Positions 9,054 through 17,833 of a stretch of 64,000 bases of DNA are shown piece by piece (position 1 is the stretch's first letter; the number at the start of each line of letters is the position of its first letter). The notes under the pieces were generated by a model. That model worked only from the letters and a program-made list of their open reading frames with translations, did not search any database and was not told where the DNA came from. Origin of the DNA: Streptomyces mirabilis (GTDB taxonomy: Bacteria; Actinomycetota; Actinomycetes; Streptomycetales; Streptomycetaceae); assembly GCF_018310535.1 (NCBI RefSeq), contig NZ_CP074103.1, positions 372,001 through 436,000 of the forward strand, in the 5' to 3' direction. A program made the position numbers and the translations under genes.

Positions 9054-10331
9054 CTACAACTGCCGGCGCGTGATGAGCGTGCGGCGGATGCCATAGGCAG
9101 CGACGCCGACGGCCAGGACGGCGGCGCCGGAGATCACCGAGGCCAGGGGGAGGGCGAAGGCCAGGACCAGGCAGCCGGCCAGCCCGACGACGGGGATGAT
9201 CCGTGCAGGGCGGCCCTCGGCCGGGGTCAGGGTCCAGGCGGAGGCGTTGGCGATGGCGTAGTAGGCCAGCACGCCGAAGGACGAGAAGCCGATCGCCCCG
9301 CGCACGTCGGTGCTCGCCGCGAGTACGGCCACCACGGCGCCGACCACGAGTTCGGCGCGGTGGGGCACCTTGAACTTCGGGTGCACGGCGGCCAGGACGT
9401 GGGGCAGGTGCCGGTCGCGGGCCATGGCCAGGGTGGTGCGGGAGATGCCCAGGATCAGGGCCAGGAGCGAGCCGAGTGCGGCGAGCGCCGCGCCGGCGCG
9501 GACGACTGGCGCCAGCCAGTCCACCCCGGCAGCGCGCACGGCGTCCGACAGCGGTGCGGTCGCGTCTGCCAGGTTCTCGGGGCCGAGCACGGTCAGGACG
9601 GTGACGGCGACGACGGCGTAGACGATGAGGGTGATGCCGAGCGCGAGCGGGATGGCCCGGGGGATGGTGCGGCCTGGATCGCGGACCTCCTCGCCGAGGG
9701 TGGCGATGCGCGCGTATCCGGCGAACGCGAAGAACAGCAGCCCCGCGGCCTGGAGTACCCCTCCGAAGGTGGCGTCCGAGCCGATGTCCAGCCGGGCGGC
9801 ATCCGTGTTGCCGGAGGTGAGCGCGGCGACGACCACGGCGGCCAGGACCGCCAGGACGACCGCGACGATCGCGCGGGTGAGCCAGGCGGACTTCTGCACC
9901 CCGGCATAGTTGACCGCGGTCAGCGCCACCACCGCCGCGACGGCGACCGCGTGGGCCTGACCGGGCCAGACGTAGGAGCCCACCGTCAGCGCCATCGCCG
10001 CGCAGGAAGCGGTCTTGCCGACGACGAAGGCCCACCCGGCGAGGTAGCCCCAGAAGTCACCCAGGCGCTCACGGCCGTAGACGTAGGTGCCGCCGGACGC
10101 CGGGTAGCGGGCGGCCAGGCGCGCGGAGGACGTCGCGTTGCAGTAGGCGACGACCGCGGCCAGGGCCAGACCCAGCAGCAGTCCGGAGCCGGCGGCGTGC
10201 GCCGCCGGGGCGAGGGCGGCGAAGATCCCGGCACCGATCATCGAGCCGAGGCCGATCACCACCGCGTCGGACACCCCCAGCCGCCGCTGCAACTCCTGCG
10301 GCGCCCCCACGGCGGTCGACGGCTCGCTCAT
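9054..10331 (-). CDS. APC family amino-acid permease
   Basis: A 425-residue protein with twelve hydrophobic segments. The N-terminal GLGSMIGAGIFAAL is the conserved first-helix glycine motif of APC transporters, and the YPASGGTYVYGRERLG loop and FFAFAGYARIATLGEEVRDP segment are also family hallmarks. These proteins import amino acids or polyamines by proton or substrate exchange. The ATG at 10331 is supported by GAGGAG 8 bases upstream; longer in-frame readings are shadow. Operator D lies 39 bases upstream of the start, placing this gene in the putative PadR regulon. Confidence 0.9.
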   Translation of the reverse strand: MSEPSTAVGAPQELQRRLGVSDAVVIGLGSMIGAGIFAALAPAAHAAGSGLLLGLALAAVVAYCNATSSARLAARYPASGGTYVYGRERLGDFWGYLAGWAFVVGKTASCAAMALTVGSYVWPGQAHAVAVAAVVALTAVNYAGVQKSAWLTRAIVAVVLAVLAAVVVAALTSGNTDAARLDIGSDATFGGVLQAAGLLFFAFAGYARIATLGEEVRDPGRTIPRAIPLALGITLIVYAVVAVTVLTVLGPENLADATAPLSDAVRAAGVDWLAPVVRAGAALAALGSLLALILGISRTTLAMARDRHLPHVLAAVHPKFKVPHRAELVVGAVVAVLAASTDVRGAIGFSSFGVLAYYAIANASAWTLTPAEGRPARIIPVVGLAGCLVLAFALPLASVISGAAVLAVGVAAYGIRRTLITRRQL

Positions 10332-10369
10332 AGCCCCAGCTCCTCGGTGCGCAGATCCTGCCCGGCATG

Positions 10370-10386
10370 ATATCGAACCCCGATAT
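10370..10386. promoter_or_regulatory. Putative PadR operator D
   Basis: ATATCGA-ACC-CCGATAT, one mismatch to a perfect 7-3-7 inverted repeat; a further half-site (TATCGG) follows immediately. It lies upstream of the APC permease in a divergent promoter region. Confidence 0.6.
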
Positions 10387-10471
10387 CGGTATCGGACAGG
10401 ATACCTGCGCCTGCGCGCGAGCAGGCCGGGCCCGTGCTCGTCCCGGGTGCCTGAGCCCTCATCGAGTTCCG

Positions 10472-10488
10472 ATATCGTTCCCCGACAT
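10472..10488. promoter_or_regulatory. Putative PadR operator E
   Basis: ATATCGT-TCC-CCGACAT, the same 7-3-7 layout with two arm mismatches. It lies 43 bases upstream of the second PAP2 gene and about 85 bases from operator D across the divergent region. Confidence 0.55.
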
Positions 10489-10530
10489 GGCGTTGGGGTG
10501 AACTCCGCGCGTCCGGCAGAAAGGCACGAC

Positions 10531-11229
10531 GTGACGTCTCGCAGCAGGATCGTGGGCGGCCAGATCCTCCTGGCCGCCCTGGTGGTCCTGGGCCTGGCAG
10601 CCCGGAGTGCAACGCTGACCAGCGCGGACATCTCCCTCAACGAGCACGTGGCCGCCTGGCGTGACCCGGCGCTGACCACTCTGGCCAAGGCGGCCACTTT
10701 CGCCGCGCAGGCCGCCGTCGGCGTGGCCGCGGCCCTGCTCCTCCCGGCCGTGCTGTGGCTGCTGCGCCGCAGGCAGGACGCGGTGCGCGTGCTGTTCACC
10801 CTCGGCGGGGCGATGGCCATCGGCTACGCCGTCAAGATCGCGGTCTCCGAAAAGCGGCCCCCGCAGCGGCTGTGGGTCATCGCCCCGGACAGCGTGCAGA
10901 GCTTCCCCAGCGGACACACCACCATCGCTGTCGCCCTCGCCGTCAGCCTGGTCCTGCTCGTCGGTAGCTCTCTGCGGCTGCCCGCGATCCTCGTCGGCAT
11001 GGCGTTTGCCGCCACCGTGGCGGGCGCCCGCGTCTACCTGGGTGTGCACTACCTGCCCGACGTGATCGGCGGCCTGCTCGCCGCGACCAGCGCCGCACTC
11101 CTCGTCTCCGGGGTGATGCAACTCCCCGTCGCCCGGCGCCACCTGGACACGCTGGAGCGCGGCGGCCCCGCCCACGCGGCACACGCGAACGGGTCCCACA
11201 TCTCCGTCCGCTCGGCGGTCCAGCGATGA
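10531..11229 (+). CDS. PAP2 superfamily phosphatase (second copy)
   Basis: A 232-residue membrane protein with the PAP2 blocks KIAVSEKRP, SFPSGHTTIA and ARVYLGVHYLPDVIGG. It is clearly related in function but not in close sequence to the protein at 5618. The GTG at 10531 is used because AGAAAGG precedes it and the upstream part of the frame covers operator E. It overlaps the following methyltransferase by four bases (ATGA), so the two are co-expressed. Likely substrates are lipid phosphates in the envelope. Confidence 0.87.
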   Translation: MTSRSRIVGGQILLAALVVLGLAARSATLTSADISLNEHVAAWRDPALTTLAKAATFAAQAAVGVAAALLLPAVLWLLRRRQDAVRVLFTLGGAMAIGYAVKIAVSEKRPPQRLWVIAPDSVQSFPSGHTTIAVALAVSLVLLVGSSLRLPAILVGMAFAATVAGARVYLGVHYLPDVIGGLLAATSAALLVSGVMQLPVARRHLDTLERGGPAHAAHANGSHISVRSAVQR

Positions 11230-11897
11230 CGGGGCACGAGCAGGACCCCGCACTGGCGGAAATCCAGCGCGAGCACTGGCAGGACACGTACGCCGCCCAT
11301 CCGGGCATGTACGGCGAACAGCCCTCCGCCCCTGCCGTCCACGCCGCCGAGGTGTTCCGGGCCGCCGGGGCGAGGGACGTACTGGAGCTCGGGGCCGGAC
11401 ACGGCCGCGACGCCCTGCACTTCGCCCGCCAGGGCTTCACCGTCCAGGCCGCCGACTTCAGCCCCACCGGCCTGACCCAGCTCCGCAGCGCCGCCCAGAG
11501 CATGGGACTCGGCGGGCAGGTCACCACCCTGGAGCACGACGTACGCGAGCCCCTCCCGCTTCCGGACGCCTCGCTCGACGCGGTGTTCGCGCACATGCTG
11601 CTGTGCATGGCCCTCTCGACCAAGGAGATCCAAGCCCTCGCCGGTGAGGTCCGCCGGGTGCTGCGGCCGGGCGGCACCTTCCTCTACACCGTCCGCCACA
11701 CCGGCGACGCCCATTACGGCAACGGTGTCGCTCACGGGGACGGCATCTTCGAGCACGGTGGCTTCGCCGTGCATTTCTTCGACCGCGGCCTCGTCGACGC
11801 CCTCGCCGACGGCTGGGACCTGCGGGAGGCCCACGCTTTCGAGGAGGGTGAGTTGCCCCGGCGCTTGTGGCGGGTCACCCAGAGCCTGCCCCGGTAG
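11226..11897 (+). CDS. Class I SAM-dependent methyltransferase
   Basis: A 223-residue protein with SAM motif I VLELGAGHGRDAL near residue 57, followed by QAADFSP (acidic residue at the end of beta-2) and the LRPGGTFLYTVRH post-motif. Similar small methyltransferases in resistance loci act on small molecules such as metalloids or halogenated compounds. The substrate here is not evident. It is translationally coupled to the PAP2 gene and so falls under operator E. Confidence 0.85.
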   Translation: MTGHEQDPALAEIQREHWQDTYAAHPGMYGEQPSAPAVHAAEVFRAAGARDVLELGAGHGRDALHFARQGFTVQAADFSPTGLTQLRSAAQSMGLGGQVTTLEHDVREPLPLPDASLDAVFAHMLLCMALSTKEIQALAGEVRRVLRPGGTFLYTVRHTGDAHYGNGVAHGDGIFEHGGFAVHFFDRGLVDALADGWDLREAHAFEEGELPRRLWRVTQSLPR

Positions 11898-11919
11898 GTG
11901 GCCGGGACAGGCTGCTCGT

Positions 11920-13200
11920 TCAGCGGGCGTCGGGCCGGTGCTCGGTGATCCAGCGGGCGGCGAGCAGGCCCGAGGCGGCGGTGAGGACTGCCGCGGCGAT
12001 GACGGTGGAGTTCAGGCCGAGCCAGTCAGCGAGCACACCGGCCACGAGAGCGCCGGCGGCGTAGCCGATGTCGCGCCAGAACCGGTACGTCCCCAGGGCA
12101 TTGGCTCGCCAGGCGGGGTGGGCGTGATCGGAGATGGAGGCGATGAGGGCCGGGTAGACCATGGCCGTGCCGAAACCGAGGAAGACCGCGGAGATGATGC
12201 CCGCGAGCAGGGGCCGGTCGAGGAGCACGAGAGCGAGGACGAAGCCTACGGACTGGACGAGCATGCCGTAGACGATCAGGGGTTTGCGGCCGATGCGGTC
12301 GGCGAGGTGCCCGGTGGGGATCTGCCCGAGCCCCCACAGGATCGGGTAAAGACCCTTGATGAGTCCGACAGCGGCGAGCCCCAGGCCGTGGTCGGTGAAG
12401 AGCAGGGGGAAGACGCCCCAGGTCAGTCCGTCGTTGAGGTTGTTGATCAGCCCGGCCTGGCTGGCGCCGCGCAGGGAACGGTGACGCCATGAGGTGCGGA
12501 CGAAGGTGGCCTTGAGACCGGTGTCCTCGCCGGTGGGCAGCGGCTTGGTGTGGTTCGCCAGTTCCAGGGCGACGTGGGCGGCGGTGTCGCGGACGACCAG
12601 GGCCAGCGCAAGACCCGCGACGACGAAGATGATGCCGATGAGTTCGGGGACCGGGCGCAGGCCGTAGCTGGTGGCGAGGTAGCCGGTGAGCAGGGCGGTA
12701 ACGCCGACCGCGGTGTAACCGGCGGCCTCGTTCAACCCGGTGGCCAGGCCGCGGCGGGAGGGGCCGACGAGGTCGATCTTCATGTTGACGGTCATCGACC
12801 AGGTCAGGCCCTGGTTCAACCCCAGCAGTACGTTCGCGGCGACGATCCAGCCCCAGGACGGCGCGTAGGCCAGGGCGAAGGGGACGGGGATGCCGAGCAG
12901 CCAGCCGGCCACGAGCAGTTGCTTGCGGCGGAAGCGGGCCGTCAGCGCTCCGGCGGCGAGGTTGGTGAAGGCTTTGGTGAGGCCGAAGGCGATGATGAAG
13001 GAGAAGACGGCCAGGTCGCTGGTCAGGCCGAAGGTCTCGGAGCCGATGAGCGGGACGGTGGTGCGTTCCAGGCCGACCAGGCCGCCGACGCAGATGTTGA
13101 CGATGACCAGCAGCGTGAACTGAAGGCGGTTCTCGCGCAGGCCGAGCCGTACGGGCCGGCCGTGGGCGTCGGTCGTCGGGGTGGGGTGCGTGGTGCTCAC
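11920..13200 (-). CDS. MFS transporter coupled to persulfide dioxygenase
   Basis: A 426-residue, twelve-segment MFS protein. The motifs GALTARFRRKQLL and GHLADRIGRKPLI are the two copies of the loop 2-3/8-9 signature. The GTG at 13200 overlaps the stop of the upstream persulfide dioxygenase gene by four bases (GTGA), so the pair is one transcription unit. By context it may export or import a sulfur compound such as sulfite or thiosulfate, but no residue proves that. The same frame continues far upstream only because it shadows the dioxygenase gene. Confidence 0.85.
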   Translation of the reverse strand: MSTTHPTPTTDAHGRPVRLGLRENRLQFTLLVIVNICVGGLVGLERTTVPLIGSETFGLTSDLAVFSFIIAFGLTKAFTNLAAGALTARFRRKQLLVAGWLLGIPVPFALAYAPSWGWIVAANVLLGLNQGLTWSMTVNMKIDLVGPSRRGLATGLNEAAGYTAVGVTALLTGYLATSYGLRPVPELIGIIFVVAGLALALVVRDTAAHVALELANHTKPLPTGEDTGLKATFVRTSWRHRSLRGASQAGLINNLNDGLTWGVFPLLFTDHGLGLAAVGLIKGLYPILWGLGQIPTGHLADRIGRKPLIVYGMLVQSVGFVLALVLLDRPLLAGIISAVFLGFGTAMVYPALIASISDHAHPAWRANALGTYRFWRDIGYAAGALVAGVLADWLGLNSTVIAAAVLTAASGLLAARWITEHRPDAR

Positions 13201-14576
13201 GAGGTGGTGTCCCCGGTTCCCTGGATGAGCTGCTGGCCGTGGGCCTGGGCGTAGTCGATGGCTCCGCCGTCGAGGACGGCGATGTCGGTGTGGCCGGCAC
13301 GTTCCAGGACGCTGGCCGCGGTCATGCCGCGCTCGCCGTGGGCGCAGGCCACGACCGCGCCCTCGGGGGCGTCGACGGCGGCTGCGGCGAGGGAGCCGAG
13401 TTCGATGTTCAGGGCGCCGGGGACGTGTCCGGCGGTGAACTCCGCGTCCTGGCGGATATCGACGTAGGGGCGGCCCTTGGCGTGGTCGGGGGTGAGGAAG
13501 GCGGTGGTGGTCTGCGGGTTGCTGTCGGCGAGCCAGGCCGCTATGCCGCCCGCGAGCCGTCCGGCCAGGCGCTCGTAGCCGATCTTGTACGACTGCCACA
13601 CGATGTCCGCGAGGTCCTGGCCGTCGCCGGTGACGAAGACGACCGGGTCGGTGTCCGGCAGGAGCCAGCCGAGCCAGGTCGCGAACTGGCCGCGCAGCGG
13701 GATGGAGAGGGAGCCGGGTATGTGGCTGGCGGCGTAGTCGGCTGCCGGGCGGACGTCGACGATCTGCGCGCCGTCGGCGAGCAGCGCCTTGACCTGGCCG
13801 GCGTCGAGCGCGGGCAGCAGCGGGGCGGCATTCAGGACGGTGGGGCCGCGCCGGTTGGCTTCGCCGAGGCGGTCGAAGTAGTCGGGGTAGCTGCCCAGGC
13901 CGGCCACCAGCTGCTTGACGAAGGCGCCCTCGTCCGCGGCGGCGAGCAGGGGGTTGGTCTGCTTCTGGCCGCCGATGGTGGAGGTGCGCTCGTTTCCGCG
14001 TACGGCGGAGCAGAAGGAGCCGGCGCCGTGGGTGGGCCAGACGGCGGTGGCGTCGGGCAGGGTGATCAGGCGCTTCAGCGAGCGGTACTGGGCGCGGGCG
14101 AGTTCCTCGGTGCGGCCAGGGCCGAGGAGGTCGGTGCGGGCGGCGGAGTTCACGATCATCGAGCCGCCGGTGAACACCCCCAGTTCCCGGCCGCCGTCGT
14201 GGAGGAGGAAGGAGAGGTGCTCGTCGGTGTGGCCGGGGGTGGCCAGGGCCCGCAGGGTCAGGCCGCCGAGATCGACCTCGTCGCCGTCGGCGAGGCCCCG
14301 GTGGCCGAAGGCCCGGCGCCCGGCGGCGGAGGCGAGGATTTCGGCTCCGTCGTCGTGGGCGAGCTGGACGGCGCCGGAGAGGAAGTCGGCGTGCAGGTGG
14401 GTGTCGGCGGCGAAGGCGACGGTGAGACCGCGCCGGGCGGCCGCTGCCTTCAGGGCCCGCAGGTCGCGGCTGGCGTCCACCGCGAGCGCGCGGCCGTCGC
14501 CGAGATCGACGAGGTAGGCACTGTTGCCCAGCCCCTGGTCGACCAGCGGTATGAGGTGGTCGTCGGCGAAGCCCAT
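13197..14576 (-). CDS. Persulfide dioxygenase-rhodanese fusion (CstB-like)
   Basis: A 459-residue protein with three domains. An N-terminal metallo-beta-lactamase fold carries THLHADFLSG near residue 62 and TPGHTDEHLSF; it should bind one iron and oxidise glutathione-, mycothiol- or protein-persulfides to sulfite. A middle rhodanese-like domain (VDVRPAADYAASHIPG) has no cysteine in its active loop (VTGDGQDL), a pseudo-rhodanese. The C-terminal rhodanese has the active cysteine in ACAHGERGM. This order matches CstB-type enzymes. The ATG at 14576 follows GGAAGGA by 8 bases. It diverges from the ArsR-rhodanese regulator across a 20-bp palindrome and probably detoxifies sulfane sulfur. Confidence 0.88.
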   Translation of the reverse strand: MGFADDHLIPLVDQGLGNSAYLVDLGDGRALAVDASRDLRALKAAAARRGLTVAFAADTHLHADFLSGAVQLAHDDGAEILASAAGRRAFGHRGLADGDEVDLGGLTLRALATPGHTDEHLSFLLHDGGRELGVFTGGSMIVNSAARTDLLGPGRTEELARAQYRSLKRLITLPDATAVWPTHGAGSFCSAVRGNERTSTIGGQKQTNPLLAAADEGAFVKQLVAGLGSYPDYFDRLGEANRRGPTVLNAAPLLPALDAGQVKALLADGAQIVDVRPAADYAASHIPGSLSIPLRGQFATWLGWLLPDTDPVVFVTGDGQDLADIVWQSYKIGYERLAGRLAGGIAAWLADSNPQTTTAFLTPDHAKGRPYVDIRQDAEFTAGHVPGALNIELGSLAAAAVDAPEGAVVACAHGERGMTAASVLERAGHTDIAVLDGGAIDYAQAHGQQLIQGTGDTTS

Positions 14577-14633
14577 CCTGTGTCCTTCCAACGGAACAAC
14601 CTGGCGGCAGCCATTGCTGCCAGCCTTCAGTTA

Positions 14634-14653
14634 CAATAATCCATAGATTATTG
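14634..14653. promoter_or_regulatory. Operator palindrome between sulfur genes
   Basis: CAATAATC-CATA-GATTATTG is a perfect inverted repeat with 8-bp arms, strikingly AT-rich for this genome. It overlaps the ribosome binding site of the ArsR-rhodanese gene and lies 58 bases upstream of the divergent persulfide dioxygenase. ArsR repressors typically bind such imperfect 12-2-12-like AT-rich dyads. Confidence 0.75.
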
Positions 14654-14662
14654 GAGGAAGCA

Positions 14663-15340
14663 ATGCGGGATGCCACCACAAGCGGCGCCAAGGCCGCCCT
14701 CTACGACGCCTTCGCGGCCAGCGGCAAGGCGCTGGCCAGCGGAAAGCGCCTGGAACTGCTGGACCTGCTCGCCCAGGGCGAGCGCACCGTCGACGCCCTC
14801 GCGAAGGCGGCCGGCCTCAACCTGACCACCGCCTCGGCACACCTGCAGACCCTCAAGCAGGCCGGATTCGTGGCGACTCGCCGCGAGGGGGTGCGCATCC
14901 ACTACCGGCTCGCCGGCGACGACGTCGCCCAGTTGTTCGCGCTGCTGCGCAAGGTCGCCGAAGCGCACCAGGCCGCCGTGCCTGCCGCCCGCGACGCCTA
15001 CCTCGGCGAGGACACCACCGGCGAGATGAGCCACGAGGACCTGCGCGCCCGCGTGGCGTCCGGCGATGTCGTGGTGCTGGATGTACGTCCCGTGGAGGAG
15101 TACCTCGCCGGACATATCCCCGGCGCCCTGTCCATCCCCGTCCAGGAGCTGGCCGAGCGGATCAACGAACTGCCTGAGGACACCGAGATCGTCGTCTACT
15201 GCCGCGGTGAGTACTGCGTCCTGGCCTACGACGCCGTACGGCTACTGACCGACCGTGGACGCCGCGCGATCCGTCTCAACGACGGCATGCTGGAGTGGCG
15301 CCTGTCGGAGCTGCCCGTCGACGCCTCGGACCTGACGTGA
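14663..15340 (+). CDS. ArsR family regulator fused to a rhodanese domain
   Basis: A 225-residue fusion. Residues about 20-100 form an ArsR winged helix (GERTVDALAKAAGLNLTTAS, recognition helix SAHLQTLKQAGF). Residues about 120-220 form a rhodanese domain with the active loop YCRGEYC, containing two cysteines. A rhodanese sensing domain on an ArsR repressor fits a sensor of persulfide or polysulfide. The ATG at 14663 follows GGAGG by 5 bases and the operator palindrome overlaps that site, indicating autorepression. The stop overlaps the GTG of the next gene, cysteine desulfurase. Confidence 0.92.
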   Translation: MRDATTSGAKAALYDAFAASGKALASGKRLELLDLLAQGERTVDALAKAAGLNLTTASAHLQTLKQAGFVATRREGVRIHYRLAGDDVAQLFALLRKVAEAHQAAVPAARDAYLGEDTTGEMSHEDLRARVASGDVVVLDVRPVEEYLAGHIPGALSIPVQELAERINELPEDTEIVVYCRGEYCVLAYDAVRLLTDRGRRAIRLNDGMLEWRLSELPVDASDLT

Positions 15341-16515
15341 CCCCGGGTGGAGATCTCCCGCCGCATCCGGGACTGGCCGGGGGGCCGGTCTACCTGGACT
15401 ACAACGCCACCACCCCGGTCGACCCGCGCGTCACCGCGGCGATGTGGCCGTACCTGGCGGACTTCTTCGGCAATCCCTCCAGCAGCCATCCCTACGCCGA
15501 CGCCCCCCGCCGGGCGCTGGCGGAGGCCCGCGCTCAGGTTGCCGGTCTGATCGGCGCCGGGCCCGGCGAGATCGTGTTCACCGGCTCCGGGTCCGAGGCC
15601 GACCTGCTCGCCCTGCGCGGTGCGGTCCTCGCCTCGGGCCGACCCCACCCGCATGTGATCACCCAGGCCACCGAGCATCCCGCCGTCCTGGAGACCTTCC
15701 GTGCCCTTGAGCGGCTGCACGGTGCCCGGGTGACCGTGCTGCCCGTCGATGGGGAGGGGCTCGTCGCCCCGGCCGCGCTGGCCGCCGCGCTCGCCGAGGA
15801 CACGGTGCTGGTGTCGGTGATGGCGGCGAACAACGAGACCGGGGCTCTCCAGCCGATCAGGGATCTCGCTGCCCTCGCCCACGAGCGCGGGGCGCTGTTC
15901 CACTGCGACGCCGCCCAGGCGGTGGGAAAGATGCCCCTCAGTGTCGGCGATCTGGGCGTGGACCTGCTGACGGTTGTGGGGCACAAGATGTACGCGCCGA
16001 AGGGCGCTGCCGCCCTGTACGTACGCGACGGGGTACGGCTGGAGCCGGTCGTCTACGGCGGCGGGCAAGAGCGCGGCCTGCGCGCGGGCACGGAGAACGT
16101 CGCCCTGGCCGTCGCGCTCGGCACCGCCGCGCAACTCGCGGCCGGCGAGCTCGCCGACGGCGCCCCGGCCCGCATCGCGGCCCTGCGCGACGACCTCCAC
16201 CAACGGCTGACGGCCGCTCTGCCTGGCCGTGTGCACCTCAACGGCCCGGAGAAGAACCGCCTGCCGAACACCCTGAACGTCAGCATCGACGGTGTCCTCG
16301 GGCATCAGCTCCTCGCCGCCACCCCCGAGATCGCGGCCTCGACCGGGTCGGCCTGCCACAGCGGCACCCACACCCCTTCCCCCGTGCTCACCGCCATGGC
16401 CCTCGACCGGGACCGCGCGCTCGGCGCGCTGCGGCTGTCCCTGGGCCGCTGGACCACGGCCGGCGACATCGAGACGGCGGCAGCGGCCCTCACCCAGGCG
16501 GCTGCCGCGCAGTGA
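15337..16515 (+). CDS. Cysteine desulfurase (NifS/IscS-like)
   Basis: A 392-residue class V aminotransferase-fold enzyme. It opens with VYLDYNATTPVDP and has the NNETGALQPI segment, the PLP lysine in VVGHKMYAPKG, and the catalytic cysteine in STGSACHSG. This enzyme takes sulfur from cysteine to form a protein persulfide. It starts at a GTG that overlaps the ArsR-rhodanese stop (GTGA). As a second, non-housekeeping copy in a sulfur island it likely feeds the TusA-like carrier or produces sulfane sulfur that the persulfide dioxygenase then clears. Confidence 0.92.
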   Translation: MTPGGDLPPHPGLAGGPVYLDYNATTPVDPRVTAAMWPYLADFFGNPSSSHPYADAPRRALAEARAQVAGLIGAGPGEIVFTGSGSEADLLALRGAVLASGRPHPHVITQATEHPAVLETFRALERLHGARVTVLPVDGEGLVAPAALAAALAEDTVLVSVMAANNETGALQPIRDLAALAHERGALFHCDAAQAVGKMPLSVGDLGVDLLTVVGHKMYAPKGAAALYVRDGVRLEPVVYGGGQERGLRAGTENVALAVALGTAAQLAAGELADGAPARIAALRDDLHQRLTAALPGRVHLNGPEKNRLPNTLNVSIDGVLGHQLLAATPEIAASTGSACHSGTHTPSPVLTAMALDRDRALGALRLSLGRWTTAGDIETAAAALTQAAAAQ

Positions 16516-16565
16516 CCGGGCCGACCGGCCCGAAGCCAGAGGAACCGACGAACAGCAGGAGAGGC

Positions 16566-17750
16566 ATGACCGAGAACACCGCGCACGGACTGTCCACCCG
16601 CAGTGTCCACGCCGGCGAACGCCGCGACGCCGAAGGGGCCATCCACACCCCGCTCTACAACCACTCCACCTTCGCGTTCGACACCACCGCCGACCTCCTC
16701 GACGTCGTCGAAGGCCGCAAGTCCGGGAACCTCTACACCCGATACGGCCTCAACCCCACCATCCGCTCCACCGAGGCCAAGCTCGCCGACCTCGAAGGCG
16801 CCGAGCAGGCCCTGGCGTTCTCCTCCGGCATGGCCGCCGAAGCCGCGACGTTCCTCGCGCACTGCCGCACCGGCGACCACATCGTGTGTATCGGCGAGGT
16901 CTACGGCGGCACGTTCGAACTCCTCGGCGACAACCTGCCGCAGGTCGGTATCACCACCACGTTCCTGCGCGCCGACGAGGTCGACCGGCTGCCGGAGGTG
17001 CTGACCGGCCGGACCCGGATCGTGTTCTTCGAGACCCCGGCCAACCCCACCCTGACCGTCTTCGACATCGCCGCCATCTCCGCCCAGGCCCGCGCTGCAG
17101 GGGCGCTGACGGTGGTGGACAACACCTTCGCCACCCCCGTCAACCAGAACCCCCTTCAGCACGGCGCGGACCTGGTCGTGCACTCCGCGACCAAGTACCT
17201 CGGCGGGCACTCCGACCTGACCGCCGGCGTCCTGACCGGCCCCGCCGAACACCTCGCCCCCGTGATGGGCTGGCGCAAGAACCTCGGCCAGGTCATCGCC
17301 CCCGAGACCGCCTTCCTCCTCGCCCGCTCCCTCCGCTCCCTGCCTGTCCGGGTCCGCGCCCAGAACGACACCGCACAGGCGGTCGCCGTGTTCCTGCAGA
17401 CGCACCCGCGCGTGTCCCGCGTCCACTACCCGGGGCTGGCCACCGGCGAGCAGAAGCGCATCGTGGACGCGCAGATGCGCGGCGGGGGCGGCATGCTCAG
17501 CGCCGTCCTGGACGCGGATGCCGATCAGACCGCCGCCGTGGTGGACCGGCTGCGGCTGTTCGCCATCGCGCCCAGTCTCGGCGGGGTCGAGTCCCTGGTC
17601 ACCCAGCCCATCACCACCACCCACCACGGCCTGGACCCGGCCGAGCGCGCCAAGCGCGGCATCGCCGACAGCATGGTCCGCCTGTCCGTCGGCCTCGAAG
17701 ACGCCGACGACCTGATCGCCGACCTCGCCCAGGCCCTCGACACCGACTGA
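16566..17750 (+). CDS. Trans-sulfuration PLP enzyme (cystathionine/methionine gamma-lyase family)
   Basis: A 394-residue enzyme of the Cys/Met metabolism PLP family. It has the YTRYGLNPT substrate motif, SSGMAAEA, the VVDNTFATP segment, the PLP lysine in HSATKYLGGHSD, and SLGGVESL near the C-terminus. The family includes cystathionine gamma-synthase and gamma-lyase, O-acetylhomoserine sulfhydrylase and methionine gamma-lyase. I cannot choose between them. The ATG at 16566 has AGGAGAGG just upstream; an in-frame GTG at 16512 overlapping the previous stop is the alternative. It is part of the sulfur operon. Confidence 0.87.
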   Translation: MTENTAHGLSTRSVHAGERRDAEGAIHTPLYNHSTFAFDTTADLLDVVEGRKSGNLYTRYGLNPTIRSTEAKLADLEGAEQALAFSSGMAAEAATFLAHCRTGDHIVCIGEVYGGTFELLGDNLPQVGITTTFLRADEVDRLPEVLTGRTRIVFFETPANPTLTVFDIAAISAQARAAGALTVVDNTFATPVNQNPLQHGADLVVHSATKYLGGHSDLTAGVLTGPAEHLAPVMGWRKNLGQVIAPETAFLLARSLRSLPVRVRAQNDTAQAVAVFLQTHPRVSRVHYPGLATGEQKRIVDAQMRGGGGMLSAVLDADADQTAAVVDRLRLFAIAPSLGGVESLVTQPITTTHHGLDPAERAKRGIADSMVRLSVGLEDADDLIADLAQALDTD

Positions 17751-17833
17751 CAGCCCTCTTCCTTCCGCCCACCGGACCTGTACGAGGGCCCGGTGGGCGG
17801 CCCGTACGACCTCTGCACGAAGGCGTCCATCCC

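Noticed and set aside
13441..13470. GATATCG inside the persulfide dioxygenase gene as a sixth PadR site
   Set aside because: It lacks the second half-site at the required 3-bp spacing and is inside a coding region.
11920..14691. Very long 923-codon minus-strand frame
   Set aside because: Only its last 427 codons encode the MFS protein; the upstream part is Arg/Pro-rich shadow of the persulfide dioxygenase gene.
15226..16371. 381-codon minus-strand frame opposite the cysteine desulfurase
   Set aside because: Composition is that of an antisense shadow (Gly/Val/Arg-rich) with no motif, while the plus strand has every desulfurase motif.
16292..17833. Long plus-strand frame leading into the AhpD-like gene
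   Set aside because: Arg/Pro/His-rich shadow of the trans-sulfuration gene; real similarity begins at the GTG at 17834.
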